Assembly (NCBI RefSeq): GCF_003945545.1
Contig: NZ_CP029617.1
Span: 2,367,001-2,431,000 of the forward strand
Length of the DNA: 64,000 nt
Source: Streptomyces sp. WAC 01529
Lineage (GTDB): Bacteria > Actinomycetota > Actinomycetes > Streptomycetales > Streptomycetaceae
Direction of reading: 5' to 3'
Below, in pieces: positions 17,139 through 29,045 of this stretch. Numbering within the stretch: the stretch's first letter is position 1; each line of letters opens with the position of its first letter. The notes under the pieces are model-generated. The model was not told where the DNA came from and made no database searches. It saw nothing but the letters and a program-made list of their open reading frames with translations. Both the position numbers and the translations under genes were made by a program.

Positions 17139-19155
17139 CGGGCGGCGGCGCCCCGGCCGCGGCCGTCAGCGGCCTGCTCACCCGGGGCCCCGAGAGCAGG
17201 TGGGTGAGGCCGAAGCCCGCGCCGACGACGGCCGCGCCACCCACCGCGTCGAGCACCCAGTGGTTGCCGGTGCCGACGATCGCGCAGAGCGTGAGGAACG
17301 GGTGCAGGAGGCCGAGCGCCTTCATCCACCACCTGGGCGCGATGACCGCGATGACCAGGCCGCACCACAGGGACCAGCCGAAGTGCAGCGAGGGCATCGC
17401 CGCGTACTGGTTGGTGAGGTCGGTCAGCGTGCCGTAGTTCGGCTTGGTGAAGTCCTGCACGCCGTGCACGGTGTCGATGAAGCCGAGGTCCGGCATCAGG
17501 CGCGGCGGGGCGAGCGGGTAGGCCCAGAAGCCGATGAGCGCGAGGACGGTAGCGAAGCCGAGCGCGGAGCGCGCCCAGCGGTACTCGGCGGGGCGGCGCG
17601 CGTAGAGGACGGCGAGGACGCTCAGTGGCACCACGAAGTGGAACGACGTGTAGTAGAAGTTGAAGAAGTCCTCCATCCAACCGATGCGCACGGTCAGGTG
17701 GTTGAACCAGTGCTCGACGTCGATCCGCAGGAACTCCTCGATCGCGTGGACCTGTTCGCCGTGGTGCTCCGCCCTGGCCCGGCCCCCGGAGATGGTGCCG
17801 CCGGTCGCGGCGAGCCTGACCTGCTGGTAGGCGGAGTAGCCGACGCGGATCAGGAGGAGTTCGAGCAGGAGGTTCGGGCGGGTCAGGACGCGCCGCCAGA
17901 ACGGCAGCAGCGGCACCCGGCTCCAGCGGGCCGGGACGGGCGCCGCGTACTCCGTGGGGATCGGACGCCGGTACTGCGGGTGGGCGCGGGAGAGAAACGG
18001 TACGGCGACGGCGGCGGCGAGCGCGGCGATCAGCACGACGTTGTCGCGGACCGGCTCGGTGACCGGCATGTTCGGCAGCATCATCTTGGCGGGCAGCGTC
18101 GACACGAGGACGACGGCCACCGGCCACACGTACCGGTCCGACTGGCGTCTGCCGACCCGGCCGACCACGGCGAAGAGCACCCACAGGAGCTGGTGCTGCC
18201 AGGTCGCGGGTGAGACGGCGACCGCCACGCAGCCGGTGATCGCGGTGGCGAGGAGCAGCTGCCCGTCCGCGGCGTAGCGCACGGCGCGGCGCAGGCCGAG
18301 CACGACGACGGCGGCGCCGAGCACGAGGAAGAGCCCTGTCTCCAGGGGGCCTTCGAGGCCGCAGCGCAGCAGCATGCCGTGCAGGGACTGGTTGGCGTTG
18401 GCGTCCGGGCTCGCGCCGAGGCCCGCTCCCGCGAGGTGGTGGATCCAGTACGTCCATGAGTCGCGCGGCATCGCGGCCCAGGCGAGGACCGTGCAGGCGG
18501 CGAAGGCGGCGCCGGTGGACGCGGCGGCCTTCTTGCGGCCGGTGAACCAGAGGAGGCCGGCGAAGAGCAGCATGGTCGGCTGGAGCGCCGCGCCGACGCC
18601 GATCAGGACGCCGCTCGCCCGCTGACCGCGCACGGCGAAGAGGCCGAGCAGGACGAGGAGGACGGGGAGGATGCTGGTCTGGCCGAGGTAGAGGGTGTTG
18701 CGCACCGGCAGCGACAGGATCAGCAGGCTGATCGCGACGGGGGCGGCGAGCAGCGAGGTGCGCCGGGAGACGGGCTGGGGCAGGGCGCGGGCGGCGACGA
18801 GGCCGAGTACGACGACGAGGCCGAGGGTGCCGAAGGTCCAGGCCCAGCCGAGGGCCTGCTCTCCCGAGCGGGCGAGCGGTTTGAGGACGAGGCCCGCGAA
18901 GGGCGGGCCGGTGAATCTGTCCGCGTCGTAGAGGGAGCCGTTGACGTGCAGGACGCCGTTCGGCCCGATCCAGGTCTCCAGGTCGGTGAGGCGCTCGCCC
19001 TTGGGGGTGCGCAGGACGACGGCCACCTGGCGGATCGCCAGGAAGGCGGCGATCAGCCAGAGGGCGATCCGGGCCGCTCCGATCCGCGCCCCGGGTCCGT
19101 CGGCCTGTCCCGTGCCCAAGGCATTACCCGGTCCGCTGTGCTCAACGTTCGCCAC
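17092..19155 (-). CDS. GT87-like glycosyltransferase fused to PAP2-family phosphatase
   Basis: About 687 aa from GTG 19155 (GGAGGG box ~10 nt upstream). The N-terminal ~440 residues form a GT87-type polytopic mannosyltransferase-like region (LTDLETWIGPNG, VRNTLYLGQTSILPVLLVLL). A second membrane domain, from about residue 470, has PAP2/Aur1-like motifs AAMPSLHFGWS and GTGNHWVLDAVGG, giving the catalytic Ser-His and His-Asp residues. Known relatives are annotated as bifunctional GT87/PAP2 proteins. Likely role: making or trimming a polyprenyl- or inositol-linked envelope glycolipid. The gene stands alone on this strand, facing the membrane protein that it overlaps at its 3' end. Confidence 0.85.
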   Translation of the reverse strand: MANVEHSGPGNALGTGQADGPGARIGAARIALWLIAAFLAIRQVAVVLRTPKGERLTDLETWIGPNGVLHVNGSLYDADRFTGPPFAGLVLKPLARSGEQALGWAWTFGTLGLVVVLGLVAARALPQPVSRRTSLLAAPVAISLLILSLPVRNTLYLGQTSILPVLLVLLGLFAVRGQRASGVLIGVGAALQPTMLLFAGLLWFTGRKKAAASTGAAFAACTVLAWAAMPRDSWTYWIHHLAGAGLGASPDANANQSLHGMLLRCGLEGPLETGLFLVLGAAVVVLGLRRAVRYAADGQLLLATAITGCVAVAVSPATWQHQLLWVLFAVVGRVGRRQSDRYVWPVAVVLVSTLPAKMMLPNMPVTEPVRDNVVLIAALAAAVAVPFLSRAHPQYRRPIPTEYAAPVPARWSRVPLLPFWRRVLTRPNLLLELLLIRVGYSAYQQVRLAATGGTISGGRARAEHHGEQVHAIEEFLRIDVEHWFNHLTVRIGWMEDFFNFYYTSFHFVVPLSVLAVLYARRPAEYRWARSALGFATVLALIGFWAYPLAPPRLMPDLGFIDTVHGVQDFTKPNYGTLTDLTNQYAAMPSLHFGWSLWCGLVIAVIAPRWWMKALGLLHPFLTLCAIVGTGNHWVLDAVGGAAVVGAGFGLTHLLSGPRVSRPLTAAAGAPPPVTDTSKDSAKDGTPS

Positions 19156-19589
19156 GCCCCGTCGGCCCTCCCGCCCGATCGTCACCTGCGGCCCTGTCCG
19201 GCCCTGTCGGCCCTCTAATGAGACGCACGCAACCCCCGCTTCACCTGACGGCCACACCGCTTTCTATCGGCTTTTATCAGCCGTATCCAACCCGAAACCG
19301 GCCGAAAACACCCTTCGCGCGGCCGAGCCGACCGAGCCGACCGAGGTCGGTGCGGGCTCCCGCGGCGCGGTTCCCGGCCGGAGTCGCGACATAGATCACA
19401 AGCGCGGCGCACTCCTCCGACTCCGGGAAACGCCGTTTGACCTGGATAACCACCCTTTGGGCGCGGTATGCGACCACCCGGGCACCGACCGTAATGATGG
19501 CTGATGCACCTATGGTCGCTTTTCGGGCCGCCCCGGCTTCCGCGGGCGGCCCTGTCCTTGTCGTCGACCGAAAGCGGGCGAGCGAACCC
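19156..19589. other. 434-bp gap between divergent membrane-protein genes
   Basis: No convincing gene. It contains tandem GAGCCGACC units at about 19324-19341 followed by GAGGTCGGT, forming a small inverted repeat with the downstream GGTCGG. Two overlapping ATGs at 19494/19497 are in frame with the porter downstream and could be its true start. I found no clear sigma-70 promoter by eye. Confidence 0.5.
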
Positions 19590-21014
19590 TTGCCGAGCGC
19601 CACATCCGTCGCCCCCCGGAAGCCCGATTCCGCCCGGGGGCCCCAGAACGCGGCGAACCCGGACGTCCCCGCGGGCGCCACCGTCACCGACCCAGCGATG
19701 GTCAAGCGCGCGGTGAAGGCGGCCGCCCTCGGCAACGCGATGGAGTGGTTCGACTTCGGCGTCTACAGCTACATCGCCGTGACGCTCGGCAAGGTCTTCT
19801 TCCCCTCGGGCAACCCCACGGCCCAGCTGCTCTCCACCTTCGGCGCCTTCGCCGCGGCCTTCCTGATCCGCCCCCTGGGCGGCATGGTCTTCGGCCCGCT
19901 GGGCGACCGCGTGGGCCGCCAGAAGGTCCTGGCGCTCACCATGATCATGATGGCGGCGGGTACGTTCGCGATCGGCCTGATCCCCTCCTACGCGACCATC
20001 GGCGTCTGGGCGCCGGTGCTCCTCCTGCTGGCCCGGCTCGTGCAGGGGTTCTCCACGGGCGGTGAGTACGCGGGTGCCTCCACCTTCATCGCGGAGTACT
20101 CACCCGACAAGAAGCGCGGCTTCCTCGGCAGCTGGCTGGAGTTCGGCACGCTGGCGGGGTACATCGGCGGCGCGGGCCTCGTGACCCTGATGACGGCCCT
20201 GATGTCCTCGGACGACCTGCTCTCCTGGGGCTGGCGCATCCCCTTCCTGATCGCGGGCCCGATGGGTCTGATCGGCCTCTACCTGCGGATGCGGCTGGAG
20301 GAGACCCCGGCGTTCGCCGCCGAGCTGGAGAAGGCCCACAAGGACGAGCAGACCCGCGCGAAGGTGCGGCTGCGCGACATGGTGACGGGCCAGTGGAAGG
20401 CCCTCCTCCTCTGCATGGGCCTGGTCCTGGTCTTCAACGTCACCGACTACATGCTGCTCTCGTACATGCCGAGCTATCTGACCAGCGAGCTGAAGTACGA
20501 CGAGACGCACGGGCTGCTGGTCATCCTGGGCGTGATGGCGCTGATGATGTGCGTCCAGCCGTTCGTGGGCGCGCTCACGGACCGGGTGGGCCGCCGCCCT
20601 GTGATCGCCACGGGCTGCGCGGGCTTCCTGCTCCTCTCCGTCCCCGCCCTGCTCCTGATCCGCGAGGGCTCGCTCTGGGCGATCGGCCTGGGCCTCGGGG
20701 CGCTCGGCCTGCTCCTGGTCTGCTTCACGGCCTCGATGCCGGCGACGCTCCCCGCCCTCTTCCCCACGAAGGTCCGCTACGGCTCGCTCTCCATCGGCTT
20801 CAACATCTCCGTCTCGGTCTTCGGCGGCACGACACCGCTGGTGGTGACGGCGCTGATCGGCGCGACGGGAGACAAGATGATGCCCGCGTACTACATGATG
20901 GCGGCGGCGGTGGTGGGCGGCATCGCGGTCTGGTACCTGACGGAATCAGCGGGCAAGCCGCTGCCGGGGTCTCCGGCGGCGGTAGAGGCAAATTCCAGCC
21001 CCTCCGGCGATTGA
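19590..21014 (+). CDS. MFS transporter, ProP-like (metabolite:H+ symporter family)
   Basis: About 474 aa if TTG 19590 is the start; an in-frame ATG at 19497 would add 31 residues. MHS-family signatures: MVKRAVKAAALGNAMEWFDF at the cytosol/TM1 boundary, LGDRVGRQKVLALT after TM2, and the LARLVQGFSTGGEYAGA motif in TM4, as in ProP and other osmolyte or organic-acid porters. Twelve TM helices are predicted. The substrate is probably proline, glycine betaine or a dicarboxylate; not decided by sequence. Followed by a common 3' repeat hairpin. Confidence 0.88.
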   Translation: MPSATSVAPRKPDSARGPQNAANPDVPAGATVTDPAMVKRAVKAAALGNAMEWFDFGVYSYIAVTLGKVFFPSGNPTAQLLSTFGAFAAAFLIRPLGGMVFGPLGDRVGRQKVLALTMIMMAAGTFAIGLIPSYATIGVWAPVLLLLARLVQGFSTGGEYAGASTFIAEYSPDKKRGFLGSWLEFGTLAGYIGGAGLVTLMTALMSSDDLLSWGWRIPFLIAGPMGLIGLYLRMRLEETPAFAAELEKAHKDEQTRAKVRLRDMVTGQWKALLLCMGLVLVFNVTDYMLLSYMPSYLTSELKYDETHGLLVILGVMALMMCVQPFVGALTDRVGRRPVIATGCAGFLLLSVPALLLIREGSLWAIGLGLGALGLLLVCFTASMPATLPALFPTKVRYGSLSIGFNISVSVFGGTTPLVVTALIGATGDKMMPAYYMMAAAVVGGIAVWYLTESAGKPLPGSPAAVEANSSPSGD

Positions 21015-21042
21015 GGAGCGGGGTCCGGGGCAGAGCCCCGAG
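21000..21042. repeat. Streptomyces 3'-end repeat with small hairpin
   Basis: The string TCCGGCGATTGAGGAGCGGG then GTCCGGGGCAGAGCCCCG is a recurrent 3'-flank motif in Streptomyces chromosomes (from memory). It spans the last codons and stop of the porter. The core GGGGC-AGA-GCCCC at 21027-21039 is a 5-bp stem that may terminate transcription. Confidence 0.5.
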
Positions 21043-21120
21043 GCCGAGCCACGGCACGGGCCGACCGTCGACACGCCACTGACGACCGGCCCCGCCCCCC
21101 TACGCTCGAAGGGACCCCGC

Positions 21121-21798
21121 ATGAGCCAACAGCAGTGGAACTCCGTCGACGACTACTTCACCCACCTCCTCGCCCCGGCCGACGAGGCCCTGGCCGCAGC
21201 CCTGCGCGACAGCGACACCGCCGGGCTGCCGAAGATCGCCGTCTCCCCGAACCAGGGCAAGCTGCTCCAACTCCTCGCCCGGACCCAGGGCGCCCGCCGC
21301 ATCCTGGAGATCGGCACACTCGGCGGCTACAGCACGATCTGGCTGGCCCGAGCCCTGCCCTCCGACGGCCGCCTGATCACCCTGGAGCACAAGCGGGAGC
21401 ACGCCGACGTGGCCCGCGCCAACCTCGCCCGCGCCGGGCTCGACAAGCTCACCGAGGTCCGCGTCGGCCCCGCCCTCGACTCGCTCGCCGCACTCGGCGC
21501 CGAGCACGCCGCGCACCCCGCGCCCTTCGACCTCGTCTTCATCGACGCCGACAAGGCCAACAACCCGCACTACGTGGAGTGGTCGCTCAAGCTCACCCGC
21601 CCCGGCAGCCTCATCGTCCTCGACAACGTCGTACGCGGCGGCGCCGTCACCGACGCCGCCGACCCGGACCCGCACGTGCGCGGCACCCGCGCCGCGCTCG
21701 AACTCATGGCAGAGCACCCGCGCCTTGAGGCGACGGCGATCCAGACGGTGGGCACCAAGGGTTACGACGGCTTCGCGCTGGCCCGCTTACGGGACTGA
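21121..21798 (+). CDS. class I SAM-dependent O-methyltransferase (catechol-OMT family)
   Basis: 225 aa. SAM motif I is LEIGTLGGYSTIWLA (about residues 62-76), the acidic motif is ITLEHKREHADVAR, and the metal/catechol motif is DLVFIDADKANN. The overall size (~220 aa) fits bacterial caffeoyl-CoA/catechol O-methyltransferases that use Mg2+ and SAM. ATG 21121 lies 6 nt after GAAGGGAC. No biosynthetic partners are adjacent, so the acceptor is unknown. Confidence 0.88.
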   Translation: MSQQQWNSVDDYFTHLLAPADEALAAALRDSDTAGLPKIAVSPNQGKLLQLLARTQGARRILEIGTLGGYSTIWLARALPSDGRLITLEHKREHADVARANLARAGLDKLTEVRVGPALDSLAALGAEHAAHPAPFDLVFIDADKANNPHYVEWSLKLTRPGSLIVLDNVVRGGAVTDAADPDPHVRGTRAALELMAEHPRLEATAIQTVGTKGYDGFALARLRD

Positions 21799-21819
21799 CG
21801 GCCACGTACGCCGGTGGGC

Positions 21820-22212
21820 TCAACCCTCGTGGTAGAAGCCCACGTTCACACTCCGGGGCCCCGACCTGTCCTGGATGACCACCTCGCCCAAGCCGCCCCG
21901 GGCCAGCGGCGCGACCCCTCCGTACGCGAGGGGCCGCGCCGCGCCCTCACAGACCAGCCGCACCTCCGACGCGGGGTCGGGGTTCGAGCCGCGCAGCCAG
22001 GTCACCGACCAGGCCCCGTCGGGCCCGCAGCGGAACTCCAGGTGCGTACGGGAGACGAAGAGCCAGTCGCCGGGCGTCACCAGACGGCACACGCCCGCGT
22101 CCCGCCCCACCCGCAGCACCGCGCCCGGCGCACTCGGCGCCTCGGCCATGAGCATCCCGGCGGTCGCGCCCGCGTCCGCCCCGGACACCGAGGCCATCGT
22201 CAGCTCCAGCAT
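21820..22212 (-). CDS. FHA-domain protein
   Basis: 130 aa. The segment APGAVLRVGRDAGVCRL, then DWLFVSRTHLEFRC gives the FHA signature: GR after the first strand, then S-x-x-H. It is followed by W-[ST]-V-T-W and a C-terminal beta tail. FHA domains bind phosphothreonine peptides; with no other domain present it is probably an adaptor for a Ser/Thr kinase substrate elsewhere. Convergent with the methyltransferase, and divergent from the next gene by a 192-bp gap. Confidence 0.75.
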   Translation of the reverse strand: MLELTMASVSGADAGATAGMLMAEAPSAPGAVLRVGRDAGVCRLVTPGDWLFVSRTHLEFRCGPDGAWSVTWLRGSNPDPASEVRLVCEGAARPLAYGGVAPLARGGLGEVVIQDRSGPRSVNVGFYHEG

Positions 22213-22404
22213 CTACGTACGCTCCTTCGACTCGGGGCGGCGCGAGCGTGGTCGGTCATCGCGCGCTGCGGCATCTTAAGGCCACCTCGGGGCGCACGCA
22301 CCGCGTTTGGCCGCCCGCATCCGGGCAACTCGCTTTCGGGACAGGCGCGATGGCGACACCGCGCCTCGCATCCCAAGGCCCACCCCCCGGGAAGGCACCC
22401 ATCC

Positions 22405-23046
22405 ATGTCCACAGTCATGATCATCGTTCTGATCGTGGTCGTCGTCGTCCTCGCCGTCGGCGCGTTCGTCGTGCTGAACCGCAAGCGGAACGCGGGCGGC
22501 GGCCACAGCCTGAAGCGCCGCTTCGGGCCCGAGTACGACCGCGCGGTCGCCCGGCACGACGGCGACACGAAAGCGGCCGAACGCGACCTCGGGGAGCGTG
22601 TGAAGCGACACGGCTCCTTGCAGATACGCCCGTTGGACCCCGCGGCGCGCGAGCAGTACTCCGCCCGCTGGAACCTCGCCCAGGAGCGCTTCGTCGACTC
22701 CCCGCGCGAGGCCGTCGCCGAGGCGGACCGGCTCATCGCCGAACTGGCGGCCACCCGGGGCTTCCCCGACGCCGGCCACTACGAGGACCAGCTGGACGCG
22801 CTCTCCGTGCACCACGCCACCCACGTCCACGGCTACCGCAGGGTGCACCGGGCGGCGCTCGACACGACGGGTTCCGAGCAGGGCCCGGCAGGCACCGAGG
22901 AGATGCGCGAGGCCATGGTCGAGGCGCGGGCCCTCTTCGACGACCTGGTCTCCGACCGGCACGACCACTCCACCGCGCACTCCGGCAAGCACACGCCCGG
23001 CAAGCGTTCGACCGGCATCACCCGAGGGGGAGTCCAGCATGGCTGA
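22405..23046 (+). CDS. single-TM membrane protein of unknown function
   Basis: 213 aa from ATG 22405 (GAAGG box). An N-terminal TM anchor, VMIIVLIVVVVVLAVGAFVV, is followed by KRK and a soluble, helix-rich region (RFGPEYDRAVARHDGD, LGERVKRHGSL, RPLDPAAREQYSARW). The His-rich tail (HDHSTAHSGKHTPGK) may bind metal. The stop overlaps the start of the next gene by 8 nt, so they are a pair. Homologues are widespread in Streptomyces as unnamed proteins (from memory). Confidence 0.75.
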   Translation: MSTVMIIVLIVVVVVLAVGAFVVLNRKRNAGGGHSLKRRFGPEYDRAVARHDGDTKAAERDLGERVKRHGSLQIRPLDPAAREQYSARWNLAQERFVDSPREAVAEADRLIAELAATRGFPDAGHYEDQLDALSVHHATHVHGYRRVHRAALDTTGSEQGPAGTEEMREAMVEARALFDDLVSDRHDHSTAHSGKHTPGKRSTGITRGGVQHG

Positions 23047-23416
23047 CGACACGACACTGTTCCCGCCCGAGGAGCGCGACAAGCTGACGCTGCGCCTCCA
23101 GAACGCCGTCAACGGCTTCGTCGACGGCCCGCGCGGCTCGGTCGAGGAAGTCGACCACGTCCTGGAGGAGGCCATCGCCCGCCTCACGGACACGCTGGCC
23201 GAACGCCGCCGCGTCCTGCGCTCCTCCTGGCAGACGACACCGGCACGCACCACGCCTGAGGGCGGCACGCCCCCGGCCGCCGGGATGGCACCGGGCGGCG
23301 CCCTGGCCACCGAGGGCGCCCCCGTCGCCCCCGAGCCCTCGGCCACCGACACCGAACAGCTCCGCCTGGCCCTGCGCGACTACCGCGAGACGGCCGAGCG
23401 CCTGCTGCGGCTCTGA
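23039..23416 (+). CDS. 125-aa helical hypothetical protein
   Basis: ATG 23039 lies inside the end of the preceding gene, after AGGGGGAG. Two helical segments (residues ~10-65 and ~100-125, ending YRETAERLLRL) are joined by a Pro/Gly/Ala linker. Both the N-terminus (LTLRLQNAVNGFVDGPRGSV) and the previous protein contain an F-V-D-[SG]-P-R motif, suggesting related helical modules that may interact. No known domain recognised. Confidence 0.7.
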   Translation: MADDTTLFPPEERDKLTLRLQNAVNGFVDGPRGSVEEVDHVLEEAIARLTDTLAERRRVLRSSWQTTPARTTPEGGTPPAAGMAPGGALATEGAPVAPEPSATDTEQLRLALRDYRETAERLLRL

Positions 23417-23447
23417 GGGCCGTGGAGCCGTACGGCAGGATGGCCGC

Positions 23448-23774
23448 ATGAGCATCGTGAAGATCAACGCACTCACCGTCCCCGAGGAACAGCGCGAGGT
23501 CCTGGAGAAGCGCTTCGCGTCCCGCGCGGGCGCGGTGGAGAACTCCGACGGCTTCGAGTGGTTCGAGCTGCTGCGCCCCATCGAGGGCACCGACCAGTAC
23601 CTCGTCTACACCCGCTGGCGCGACGAGGCCTCCTTCCAGGCGTGGATGGAGGGCCCCATGAAGGCCGCGCACCAGGGTGGCGGCGACGGCGGCGGCGAGC
23701 GGCCCAAGCCCGCCGCCTCCGGGTCCACGGTCTGGTCGTTCGAGGTCGTCCAGCAGGCCGCGCCCAAGAGCTGA
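23448..23774 (+). CDS. antibiotic biosynthesis monooxygenase (ABM)-fold protein
   Basis: 108 aa of ferredoxin-like alpha/beta fold: strand MSIVKINALTVPEEQREVLE, the GFEWFELLRPIEGTDQYLV strand pair, then RWRDEASFQAWM, as in ABM/heme-degrading monooxygenases (HmoB/IsdG-like). It has N-x-x-x-x-x-[FW] elements but I cannot assign heme ligands. These proteins are small dimeric cofactor-free or heme oxygenases. It stands alone, followed by a perfect hairpin. Confidence 0.8.
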   Translation: MSIVKINALTVPEEQREVLEKRFASRAGAVENSDGFEWFELLRPIEGTDQYLVYTRWRDEASFQAWMEGPMKAAHQGGGDGGGERPKPAASGSTVWSFEVVQQAAPKS

Positions 23775-23806
23775 CCGGGACCGTCGGCACAGACAGGTAC
23801 GAGAGC

Positions 23807-23840
23807 GGCGCCCCGCGAGCCGATCGGCTCGCGGGGCGCC
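23807..23840. terminator. perfect 34-bp palindromic terminator
   Basis: GGCGCCCCGCGAGCC pairs exactly with GGCTCGCGGGGCGCC around a central GATC. It sits between the convergent ABM and MFS genes. A 14-bp direct repeat (CGTCGTCGTACGCG) follows at about 23841-23867. Confidence 0.8.
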
Positions 23841-23873
23841 GTCGTCGTACGCGCCGTCGTCGTACGCGGGACC

Positions 23874-27069
<3,196 letters not shown>

Positions 27070-27078
<9 letters not shown>

Positions 27079-27139
27079 GCCATGGACCATGAGCCGTGAG
27101 CCATGGACCGTGAGCCACGAGCCATGAGCCGTAAGCCTT
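27070..27139. repeat. 7-bp tandem repeat, ten degenerate units
   Basis: Units in order: GAGCCAT, GAGCCAT, GGACCAT, GAGCCGT, GAGCCAT, GGACCGT, GAGCCAC, GAGCCAT, GAGCCGT, AAGCCTT. Changes are almost all transitions. The stop codon of the PG-binding gene is in the first unit. The array ends 42 bp before the permease start. Confidence 0.9.
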
Positions 27140-27181
27140 AAGTCCCGTGGTCGGAGGCGCGGACCGGGTATACGGCTCTGC

Positions 27182-28546
27182 GTGAAAGATCCCCGCGACA
27201 CCCCACCCCACGAGACACCCCGCGCCACGCCGGACGCCTCCGCCGCCCCGACCGCGCTCAAGAAGGCCCTGACCACCCCGCTCCTGTACTTCTTCATCCT
27301 CGGAGACGTGCTCGGCGCGGGCGTGTACGTCCTCGTCGGCCAGGTCGCCGCCGACTCCGGAGGCGCCGTATGGGTGCCGCTGGTCGTGGCCCTGTGCCTG
27401 GCGCTGCTCACGGCCGCCTCGTACGCCGAACTGGTCACCAAGTACCCGCGCGCGGGCGGCGCGTCCCACTACACGACGCTGGCGTACGGCCCCTTCGCGG
27501 GGTTCGTCGCCGGGTTCTGCATGCTCGCCGCGGGCATCGTGTCCGTCGCCGCGCTGGCCCGCGGGTTCGCCGGTGACTACCTGACCGAGTTCGTCACGCT
27601 CCCGGTCGTACTGGTCGTGATCGTCTTCCTGGCCGCCCTCGCGCTGCTGAACGCCCGCGGCATCAGGGAGTCGACGCGCGCCAACGCCGTCGCCACGGTC
27701 GTCGAGGTGAGCGGCCTGCTGATCGTGATCGGGCTCGGCCTGTGGATCGTGCTGCGCGGCGACGGCGACCTGGGCAGGCTCACGGAACTGGGTACGGAGA
27801 GCCACGGGCCCGCGGCCGCCGTGCTGAGCGGGGCGGTCCTCGCGTACTACTCGTTCGTCGGGTTCGAGACGTCGGTGAACGTGGCCGAGGAGACCCGGGA
27901 CCCGCGCCGCTCGTACCCGCGGGCGCTCTTCGGCGCGCTGGTCACCGCGGGCGCGGTGTACGCGCTGGTGGGGGCGGCCGCCGCGGCCGCCGTGCCGACC
28001 GCGACGCTGGCCGGGTCCAGCGGGCCGCTGCTGGAAGTCGTGCGCGAGGCGGGCGGCGTTCCCACGGAGCTGTTCAGCGCCATCGCGCTGGTGGCGGTCG
28101 CCAACGGCGCGCTGCTCACCGGCATCATGTCGTCCCGCCTCGCCTACGGCATGGCGCGGGACGGCCTGCTGCCCGGGTTCCTGACGAAGGTGCTGCCCGG
28201 GCGCCGCACGCCGTGGGCCTCGATCGCCGCCACGACGGCCCTGTCCCTGCTGCTCGCGCTGACCGGCGACGTGGCCACGCTCGCCTCGACGCTGGTGCTG
28301 CTCCTGCTGGTGGTCTTCTTCCTCGTCAACACCTCGGCCCTGGTGCTGCGCCGCGACAACGCATCACGGCCCGCCGCCCGGGACCACTTCCGGGCGCCGA
28401 CGGTGGTGCCGCTGCTCGGCGCGGCGTCCTGCGTCGCGCTCGCGACCCAGATCGAGCGTGAGGTGTGGGTGAGGGGCTTGATCGTGCTCGCGGTCGGCGT
28501 GGTCTGCGGCGCGATCGCGGCGGCACGGCTGCGGCGGCGCGGCTGA
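27182..28546 (+). CDS. APC-superfamily amino acid permease
   Basis: 454 aa from GTG 27182. Twelve TM helices. TM1 has the unwound glycine motif GDVLGAGVYVLVG; TM2-3 reads YAELVTKYPRAGGASHYTT; TM6 is YYSFVGFETSVNVAEETRDP, typical of the APC basic/neutral amino-acid transporters. The N-terminal ~25 residues are Pro/Thr-rich and disordered. No neighbour suggests a substrate. Confidence 0.88.
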   Translation: MKDPRDTPPHETPRATPDASAAPTALKKALTTPLLYFFILGDVLGAGVYVLVGQVAADSGGAVWVPLVVALCLALLTAASYAELVTKYPRAGGASHYTTLAYGPFAGFVAGFCMLAAGIVSVAALARGFAGDYLTEFVTLPVVLVVIVFLAALALLNARGIRESTRANAVATVVEVSGLLIVIGLGLWIVLRGDGDLGRLTELGTESHGPAAAVLSGAVLAYYSFVGFETSVNVAEETRDPRRSYPRALFGALVTAGAVYALVGAAAAAAVPTATLAGSSGPLLEVVREAGGVPTELFSAIALVAVANGALLTGIMSSRLAYGMARDGLLPGFLTKVLPGRRTPWASIAATTALSLLLALTGDVATLASTLVLLLLVVFFLVNTSALVLRRDNASRPAARDHFRAPTVVPLLGAASCVALATQIEREVWVRGLIVLAVGVVCGAIAAARLRRRG

Positions 28547-28744
28547 GAACCCATCTTTGAACGTCGCTGTCGAGTCGACTGCCGAGGGTGGGGCCGGTGC
28601 GATGTGCACCCGGGTGCGAGTAGCTGACGTACGGGGTGCATGGCCGGTCACCTCCTGGGCCAATCCAGGTGCCGAGCCCGTGCAGGAGTGGGGCATCTGC
28701 ATCAGCCTGGTGGTACCTGCTCACCCACGCGCGAAGGAGCACTC

Positions 28745-28924
28745 ATGGGCATCGAGGACGAACTGGGCAAGGCGGCCGACCAGGCAAAGAAGGCCGTCAC
28801 CGGCTCTGATGAGGACAAGCAGCAGAAGCAGCAGCAGGTCGAGACCGCGGACACCAGCAGCAGCGAGACCGACTCGGAGGGGGGAGTTGTCAGCGACGAC
28901 GAAGGCCGGGCCGGCAGCATCTGA
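28745..28924 (+). CDS. 59-aa acidic hydrophilic protein
   Basis: ATG 28745 lies 6 nt after GAAGGAGC, which decides the start. The sequence begins GIEDELGKAADQAKKAVTG and continues with DEDKQQKQQQ and a Ser/Asp/Glu tail. It resembles small Streptomyces stress proteins with an amphipathic start (CsbD-like in composition only). No cysteines and no TM. Followed at once by a terminator hairpin, so it is monocistronic. Confidence 0.7.
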   Translation: MGIEDELGKAADQAKKAVTGSDEDKQQKQQQVETADTSSSETDSEGGVVSDDEGRAGSI

Positions 28925-28968
28925 GAACCCGTCCCGGAACCTGCTTCGAGGGTTTCGAGACGGGTTCT
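28924..28968. terminator. terminator after the 59-aa gene
   Basis: AGAACCCGTC pairs with GACGGGTTCT around an inner CGGAACC/GGTTTCG near-match, beginning at the last base of the stop codon. Confidence 0.8.
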
Positions 28969-29045
28969 GAGCGCCGGGGCGCCGGGGTACTTCGGCGGTA
29001 CGAGGGGGCTCGGCGGGGTGCGCCCAGCCTCCCGGCTGCCGTGTC

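Noticed and set aside
19437..19590. N-terminal extension of the ProP-like porter from TTG 19437 or earlier
   Set aside because: The extra residues are not typical of the family and there is no ribosome-binding site; the porter core begins near MVKRAVKAAALGNAMEW.
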